Part shown: positions 59,517 to 64,000 of the stretch, one piece after another | Numbering within the stretch: the first letter of the stretch is position 1 | Layout of the letters: every line of letters starts with the position of its first letter | Translations under genes and position numbers: made by a program | The notes under the pieces: generated by a model | Database searches by the model: none | What the model was told of the DNA's origin: nothing | The model's input: the letters and a program-made list of their open reading frames with translations, nothing else | Assembly (NCBI GenBank): GCA_938075305.1 | Contig: CALJGV010000008.1 | Span: forward strand, 178,850 to 242,849 | Reading direction: 5' to 3' | From: an uncultured bacterium | Lineage (GTDB): Bacteria > Planctomycetota > UBA1135 > GCA-002686595 | Length of the DNA: 64,000 nt

Positions 59517-60869
59517 ATGACCGCACCGACCCGCCTCTCGGCCTTGCTCCCCCTGCTCCTCGCCTGCCAGGTGAGTCCTTCGGCGGGTTCTCTCTCTGCC
59601 CCGGGCTCGAACACCGGCCCGATCGCCGGCTCGGCCGCTTTGGTTCGGCCGTGGGTGACCCTCGAGGCGGATGCCGAGGGCGGCCTGTGCGAGCGTGGGG
59701 AGACCGTCCGGTTCACGGCCACGGTCGAGAACCGCGCGGACGCGGCGGTGCGGGTCACGGTCGGCTGGGAAGTAGAGTCGCTCTCCATCGCACCGGCGCT
59801 GCCGGGGCCGACGGTCCTGGAGGTCCCGGCCGGGGGAGCCGCGACCTCGGTCCTCCCCCTCACCATGACGGGGCCGGGCTTCGCCGACGTGGCCGTGAGC
59901 GTGCTCGAGGAGGGCGGCGAGTGGCCCAACGTCCGCCGACGGCGGGTGGGGTGCGAGCCCGCCGGGATCCGGTACGAGCTGAGCCGCGCGCCCGACTTCG
60001 ACGCCTTCTGGACGCGGACCCTGGAGGAGCTCGCCGCGGTGGCCCCCGAGGTTCAGGTGCGGCCCGTCCCTGGCGAGCCAGCGGACGACTTCGAGCTCAG
60101 CGAGGTCACGCTCCGGAGCCTGGGCGGCGTCCGGGTGCGTGGCTGGCTGCAGGTGCCTCGGTCGAAGGGACCCCACGCCGCGGTCCTGCGCGTCCCTGGC
60201 TACACGGAGTCCATGCAGCCCATCGACGCCGTGGGGGATCGCATCGTCTTCTCGTTCAACATCCGCGGCCATGGTGGCAGCGTCGAGGACGTCCCCGCGG
60301 AGCCCGTCGACTACTGGCTCCGCGGCCTCGAGGACAAGGACGACTACTTCTACCGCGGCGCCTACATGGACTGCGTGCGGGCCATGGACTACCTCTGCTC
60401 ACGCGACGACGTGGACCAGGATCGGTTGGCGGTCTGGGGCGCGAGCCAGGGGGGCGGCCTCGCCTTCGCCACCGCGGCGCTGGACCCGCGGGTGGACATC
60501 TGCCTCGCAGACATCCCGTGGCTGTGCCACTGGAGAGGCTTGATGACCCTCCTCATTGATCAGGATGTGGAGGACCTCGCGGCGTGGCTCGCGGCGGACC
60601 CAGGTCGCTCGAGGGCCGGGGCGCTCAAGACCCTGAACTACTTCGACACCATGAACCTCGCGGACCGGATCACGTGTCGGACCCTGATGGGAGTGGGCCT
60701 GCAGGACCGGGTCTGTGCGCCGGAGACGAGCTTCGGCACCTTCAACCGGGTGAAGGGAGAGCGAGACTTCCGCATCTACGAGGAGCAGGGGCACGGGCTC
60801 GCCGCCGAGCACTACGGCTGGGCGCTGGCGGAGCTCGCTGAGGTCCTCGGTTCGGCCGAAGGCGGCTGA
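59517..60869 (+). CDS. AXE1-type acetyl esterase, exported
   Basis: The start is the ATG at 59517 (MTAPTRLSALLPLLLACQVSPSAG), a lipoprotein-like signal, for 450 residues. A beta-rich N-terminal domain (about residues 45-145) precedes an acetyl xylan esterase (AXE1) domain. Landmarks are 'ELSRAPDFDAFWTRTLEEL', 'AVLRVPGYTES', 'VFSFNIRGHGGS', the catalytic serine in GASQGGGLAFATAAL, the aspartate in 'GLQDRVCAPETS' and the histidine in EEQGHGL. It removes acetyl groups from plant-type polysaccharides or related esters. Confidence 0.88.
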   Translation: MTAPTRLSALLPLLLACQVSPSAGSLSAPGSNTGPIAGSAALVRPWVTLEADAEGGLCERGETVRFTATVENRADAAVRVTVGWEVESLSIAPALPGPTVLEVPAGGAATSVLPLTMTGPGFADVAVSVLEEGGEWPNVRRRRVGCEPAGIRYELSRAPDFDAFWTRTLEELAAVAPEVQVRPVPGEPADDFELSEVTLRSLGGVRVRGWLQVPRSKGPHAAVLRVPGYTESMQPIDAVGDRIVFSFNIRGHGGSVEDVPAEPVDYWLRGLEDKDDYFYRGAYMDCVRAMDYLCSRDDVDQDRLAVWGASQGGGLAFATAALDPRVDICLADIPWLCHWRGLMTLLIDQDVEDLAAWLAADPGRSRAGALKTLNYFDTMNLADRITCRTLMGVGLQDRVCAPETSFGTFNRVKGERDFRIYEEQGHGLAAEHYGWALAELAEVLGSAEGG

Positions 60870-61007
60870 AGGCGCTCGGAGAGGCGGGGTGGTGGGTCGC
60901 GGATGCGCTCGTGGGCTTAGTGGGTACTCTGGATGGCGGCCATCTCGCGCACGTACCCGGTGCGAGCGTGAGCGACCGAGCGGGGACTCTGCGAGAGGAG
61001 CATCACC

Positions 61008-62849
61008 ATGAGCAGCACCATCATTCGACTGGCGGCCACGCTGACCCTCGCTGGAGCCGCGATCTCCATCTGGGGGAGCCTCCCGTCCAGCACAGCCCAG
61101 GACGCGAGCGGGGTCCACTTGCTCAGTGAGTTCCGGGACAACGGGCGAGGCCGGTTGGACGAGGCGCTTCGGGTCCTCGGTCGTGAGACGCGCGCCGTGA
61201 TCCGAGTGGACATCGACGACGTGTTGCACGGGGCCCTGAAGGTCCCACCGAACATCGCGCTTGTGCACGAGGGCGCCTCCTTGATCGACCTCGCGGGGCA
61301 ACGCTTGGAGATTGCCGGGTCGTTCGATGCGACTCAGGCGCAGATCTTCCTCGGAGTGGGCAAGGTGTCCCTGGCGCCGGGGAGCACCCGCCAGGTCCTC
61401 CCGCAGTGGTGGGGGAGCAACGACTCCGACAGCGTGCAGGCGGCCATGGACGTCGCCCTCGAGTGCGGCGCGGAGGTCTTCATGCCCGCCGGGTCCTACT
61501 CGTTCGATTCAACGGTCGAGGCCTACTTCGAGGATCGGGGCTTCAATGCTCGGGCGCTCAAGGTACGCGGAGAAGGTCCGGGGCGAACGGTCATCGAGAA
61601 CCGGGTCGCGAGCGGAGCCGCGTTCTACTTCGGTACGCGGAGCCCGATCGCCGAGCAGGCGTGGTTCCTGACGGTCGAGGGGCTCGAGGTGACGAGCCGC
61701 TCCGGGCGTGGCCAGTGTGGCATCGAGGTCGAGGATGTCTGGAACGGTCGGATCTCGGACTGCTTGGTCAGCGATCAGGCCGGGGACGGCATCGTCATGC
61801 GGGCCGATCAGAATGACTTCGGGCTGCCCAAGACCTGGACGATCGAGCGCTCACTGATCGTTCGGAACGGCCGCTACGGCATCTACATGGGAGCTACCGG
61901 CGCTGGCTCGGTGGCCTACAACGTCACGTTAGATCAACTCGATATCGAGTTGAACGGACAGGGAGGCGTCTACGCGGCCGCCGAGCTGTCACGAATCACG
62001 AACTCGATCATCGCCAACAATGGAACGGGGCCGACTTCCCAAGGTGGCGTTCACTTGACGGGCGACACGGGCTATCGCGCCTACGCCAACGCCATCTCCG
62101 GGTGCGGCTTCGAGGCGAACGTCCCGTACGACATCTACGCCGACCGCGTCGCCAATCTGACGCTGGCGCGCAACGACCACAGCCGTATCCAGGCCGCCGT
62201 CGGCGCGAGCCAGGACGCCTTCGTTCGCCTCGACGGACCGGAGGGCGCGTTCAACGTGCTCGTCGCGCACAACCAGTTCTCCTCCGGGATCCAGACCCCG
62301 TTCACCGCCATCATGGGGGGCCCGGGGTTGGAGAGCATCGAGCTGGACAACAACCGCTTCAACCTCGCGCCAGGCAACGAGCCAACGGGCTTTGAGAGCA
62401 CGACGAAGTCGACCCACCGGACGCTCGGAGACGCGGTCTTGACCAATCAGTCGCTCACTTTTGCGGCAGCCCAGACCAGCGTAGGCGACGTGAAGCTGGC
62501 GCGTGGTGGTCCGGGCATCCTCTCCGTGGACGGGATCGCGACGAAGATGCAATCGGTCACGTCGAGCAACGGTGCGCTCGCGCTGGATTGCAGCCTCGGC
62601 CTGACGGTCCTGCACTCCCTCACCGAGAACACCATCGTGCAGGTCCCCGCGAACCCCGTCGCCGGGGCGATCCTGAACCTCTCGATCTTCCAGCCCCCCG
62701 GCGCGGCGCACAGCATTGGCTTCAAGCCCATCTTCAAGTTGGCCGACCCGCTCACGGCCAGCGGCGGGCACTTCTCCACGACTCGCTTCCTCTTCACGGG
62801 CCTCTACTGGGTCCAGCTCGGCGCCGCCGCGATCGACGCGCCGCTCTGA
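61008..62849 (+). CDS. Exported right-handed beta-helix protein, tailspike-like
   Basis: Starts at an ATG preceded by GAGGAG, with a signal peptide (MSSTIIRLAATLTLAGAAISIWG). The 613-residue protein has LPQWWGSNDSDSVQAAMDVA, the head of pectate-lyase-3/tailspike folds, which continues 'GAEVFMPAGSYSF'. Beta-helix coils then follow, with repeated 'I.n..i..n' steps ('RITNSIIANNGTGPTSQGGVHL'). The C-terminal 150 residues resemble a small beta-sandwich. It may bind or cleave a polysaccharide; no catalytic residues can be assigned. Confidence 0.72.
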   Translation: MSSTIIRLAATLTLAGAAISIWGSLPSSTAQDASGVHLLSEFRDNGRGRLDEALRVLGRETRAVIRVDIDDVLHGALKVPPNIALVHEGASLIDLAGQRLEIAGSFDATQAQIFLGVGKVSLAPGSTRQVLPQWWGSNDSDSVQAAMDVALECGAEVFMPAGSYSFDSTVEAYFEDRGFNARALKVRGEGPGRTVIENRVASGAAFYFGTRSPIAEQAWFLTVEGLEVTSRSGRGQCGIEVEDVWNGRISDCLVSDQAGDGIVMRADQNDFGLPKTWTIERSLIVRNGRYGIYMGATGAGSVAYNVTLDQLDIELNGQGGVYAAAELSRITNSIIANNGTGPTSQGGVHLTGDTGYRAYANAISGCGFEANVPYDIYADRVANLTLARNDHSRIQAAVGASQDAFVRLDGPEGAFNVLVAHNQFSSGIQTPFTAIMGGPGLESIELDNNRFNLAPGNEPTGFESTTKSTHRTLGDAVLTNQSLTFAAAQTSVGDVKLARGGPGILSVDGIATKMQSVTSSNGALALDCSLGLTVLHSLTENTIVQVPANPVAGAILNLSIFQPPGAAHSIGFKPIFKLADPLTASGGHFSTTRFLFTGLYWVQLGAAAIDAPL

Positions 62850-62913
62850 GCGCCGGGTCACGGGTGCGGCGGGGCGCCCGCTGCCGCTTGCCAGCGGACG
62901 CCTGGCGCCGGGC

Positions 62914-63114
62914 TCACAGCACCGCGCTCACGGGCGTCGGCGTGTGCCCCTCGAACACATGGCCGAGGTCGGTCCCCCCGAAGCCGGCCGTGAGAACCTC
63001 GGCCAGCACATCGCGGTAGTCCGTTTCCACCCGCAGGTCGCCTTCGTCCAGGGCCGTTGGCGCCAGCGTGGGCCAGGTGCCGTGGACCCGGCCGCCCTGG
63101 ACGCAGGTGAGCAC
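62914..63114 (-). pseudogene. Fragment: C-terminal end of a DUF1501 protein
   Basis: The 66-residue reading frame 'VQGGRVHGTWPTLAPTALDE' and 'TDYRDVLAEVLTAGFGGTDLGHVFEGHTP' corresponds to the last segment of DUF1501 proteins. These are usually about 400 residues with a Tat signal and are abundant in planctomycetes. The upstream part is missing: the sequence is interrupted immediately by the 3' end of a partial tRNA-Ser. It is therefore the broken end of a gene, not a functional small protein. It supports a rearrangement at this point. Confidence 0.75.
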
Positions 63115-63117
63115 GGA

Positions 63118-63190
63118 TGGCGGAGGCGGAGGGATTCGAACCCCCGGTGGGTTGCCCCACGTCGGTTTTCAAAACCGGTGCATTCAGCTC
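63118..63190 (-). tRNA. Partial tRNA-Ser(UGA), 5' acceptor and D-arm missing
   Basis: On the minus strand the sequence runs from 'GCTGAATGCACCGG' through anticodon loop TTTGAAA (anticodon UGA), a long variable arm, T-arm GGGGG-TTCGAAT-CCCTC and 3' acceptor CGCCTCC-G, with encoded CCA (63120-63118). The matching 5' acceptor GGAGGCG is absent; upstream bases read GGAGCTCGTTCAGA instead. This looks like the 3' tRNA copy left by an integrase at an attachment site, not a working gene. Confidence 0.75.
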
Positions 63191-63685
63191 TGAACGAGCT
63201 CCGAAGGTCTTGATGGGGGCGAGGTTGGAGCAGGAGCTTGGATCGGAAGCTTGGAGGTTTGCCTCAGCTTTGCCTCACAATCTGCTCTGAGGTCTTCTCA
63301 GGTGCTGCGGACTGGCGCGGACTTGGTTTGAGGCCCCATTGTACCCCACGTGCTTGGCTCACCCTCACCCGCTGCGGTTCGGGGGGGAAACTGGGAGCAA
63401 AGTGCGGCGGAAGTGGGGGAATCGGGGAGGCCGAGGCAGATCGACCTCAAGCCGATTAGGTGCTCCCTGTGGAACGAATCGTGGCATTCGTTCCGATTCA
63501 AAGGCGGGCGCAGGTCAACTCACGATTGGCGTGTCGTGGACCTCGACGATCGCTTGCCCCACACCTGATGGCGGCGAGAGGGGCGTCGTGGGTTCGCGCG
63601 CGCGAAGATCGTCTGCCACGATCTGAGCGGAGCTTCCGACCCTAAAATTCAAGAATCGAATTAGAGTTGTAGCCACACATCGCCA
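63191..63685. other. 495-bp apparently non-coding region beyond the partial tRNA
   Basis: Only short, unconvincing ORFs occur on both strands. The region contains a perfect 9-bp inverted repeat (listed separately). Base composition drifts from GC-rich on the left to AT-richer on the right. No integrase, transposase or terminal repeats were recognised within the window. Confidence 0.5.
63471..63494. repeat. Perfect inverted repeat in accessory region
   Basis: GGAACGAAT (63471-63479) and ATTCGTTCC (63486-63494) are exact complements separated by CGTGGC. A short GATTC follows. It could be a hairpin terminator, a protein-binding site or part of a recombination site. Confidence 0.8.
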
Positions 63686-63985
63686 TCACTCTTTCTTTGC
63701 TACGGCACCGATAATCCAAAGAGTCATCAACACCAAGCCTGGTGCTGAGAAAGCCAGGGCTGCTGCCCAATGCCAGCCCCAAACATCCATTGCTCCGAAG
63801 AACGCTCCTATGGATATTGGCACTGTAAACCTTAGGAGCAATGCGGCCGCTATAGCGCCAGTCGCCCAGCCGCCGCCAAGGTGATACTCGACGCCAATAT
63901 AGCCCGCCCAGAATTGCAGGAGGCCGTATGCGAAGAGGGTGATTGTCAGAAGGCATGCGCCTGCATTTTCTTGTCTTTCGGTCAT
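63686..63985 (-). CDS. Small membrane protein, AT-rich DNA
   Basis: A 99-residue protein beginning at the ATG at 63985 (MTERQENAGACLLTITLFAYG). Three hydrophobic segments are visible: 'CLLTITLFAYGLLQFWAGYIGV', 'ATGAIAAALLLRFTVPISIGAFFG' and 'WAAALAFSAPGLVLMTLWIIGAV'. The C-terminus is AVAKKE. Codon use is visibly less GC-biased than in the rest of the window (many ATT, CTT, TTG and AAA-type codons), suggesting acquired DNA. I recall similar small proteins in proteobacterial accessory regions. Function is unknown. Confidence 0.65.
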   Translation of the reverse strand: MTERQENAGACLLTITLFAYGLLQFWAGYIGVEYHLGGGWATGAIAAALLLRFTVPISIGAFFGAMDVWGWHWAAALAFSAPGLVLMTLWIIGAVAKKE

Positions 63986-64000
63986 GTACTCTCGCTTACT

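Noticed and set aside
62858-63172. 104-residue minus-strand ORF over the tRNA fragment
   Set aside because: It reads through the partial tRNA and then out of frame across the DUF1501 fragment; no protein-like features.
63118-63190. Selenocysteine tRNA
   Set aside because: The anticodon loop TTTGAAA gives UGA (serine), not UCA, and the arm lengths fit a class II serine tRNA.
62716-63213. 165-residue plus-strand ORF ending 'RRRDSNPRWVAPRRF'
   Set aside because: Known kind of artefact: the plus strand of a tRNA-Ser gene translates to RDSNPR-like text, and the rest is antisense or intergenic.
63298-63640. Degenerate integrase C-terminus beyond the partial tRNA
   Set aside because: I read minus-strand frames and found only short open stretches broken by stops, with no tyrosine-recombinase motif.
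1-64000. CRISPR array, insertion sequence or rRNA operon
   Set aside because: No regularly spaced repeats, transposase motifs or rRNA-like sequence were seen by eye; a tool search could still find weak cases.

Overview
The window is high-GC DNA, densely coded on both strands, almost certainly from a Gram-negative-type bacterium. The gene content includes a CMP-KDO synthetase, a YejM/PbgA-like membrane protein, a DUF481-type outer-membrane protein, many lipobox lipoproteins, several sulfatase-superfamily enzymes, an FG-GAP/ASPIC-UnbV protein, a very long carboxypeptidase-regulatory-like protein, a DUF3604 protein and a DUF1501 fragment. Together these point to Planctomycetota, perhaps the Saltatorellus/Rohdeia-like lineages. 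That assignment is an inference from gene families only; no rRNA lies in the window.

Layout. 1-7.9 kb: a glycogen-synthase 5' end running off the left edge, an M48 protease divergent from gpmI, a secreted alpha/beta hydrolase, a DUF218 membrane protein, a CPCC protein translationally coupled to a TPR-sulfotransferase, and ybaK. 7.9-9.3 kb: a secreted MORN-plus-CAP protein. 9.3-14.7 kb: a full isc iron-sulfur operon on the minus strand (iscR-iscS-iscU-iscA-hscB-hscA-iscX, without ferredoxin), with a visible promoter and operator-like palindrome. 14.8-23.4 kb: a zinc-ribbon protein, DUF456, DUF3604, a thioesterase, two membrane proteins, dprA, a HEAT protein and an overlapping trio (SEC-C protein, kdsB, histidine phosphatase). 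23.5-32.2 kb: a DEAD-box helicase, a TPR lipoprotein coupled to a CRTAC1-type protein, a HEAT-like protein, msrB and a 983-residue protein. 32.5-37 kb: two sulfatase-superfamily proteins flanking a polytopic GT-C-like protein, closed by a 16-bp-stem terminator. 37.1-44.3 kb: clpC, a McsA-like protein, murD with a PEGA lipoprotein, a DUF481 protein and tRNA-Ser(GCU). 44.5-50.5 kb: a YejM-like protein, an STT3-like GT-C protein and an unknown secreted protein. 50.5-56.7 kb: an AddB/AddA-like recombination pair. 56.7-62.8 kb: lipoproteins, an SMP-30 protein, an AXE1-type esterase and a tailspike-like beta-helix protein.

The last kilobase changes character. A DUF1501 C-terminal fragment abuts a 5'-truncated tRNA-Ser(UGA) that keeps its 3' end and CCA. 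Beyond it come about 500 bp of apparently non-coding sequence with a perfect inverted repeat, then visibly AT-richer DNA carrying a small membrane protein. This looks like the edge of an integrated element continuing past the window.

The most interesting themes are the recurring pairing of alkaline-phosphatase-superfamily proteins with neighbouring GT-C membrane proteins at two loci, the apparent attachment-site remnant at the right end, the operator and altered cysteine spacing of the IscR-like regulator, and several enzymes lacking a usual key residue. No CRISPR array, transposase gene or rRNA was seen.
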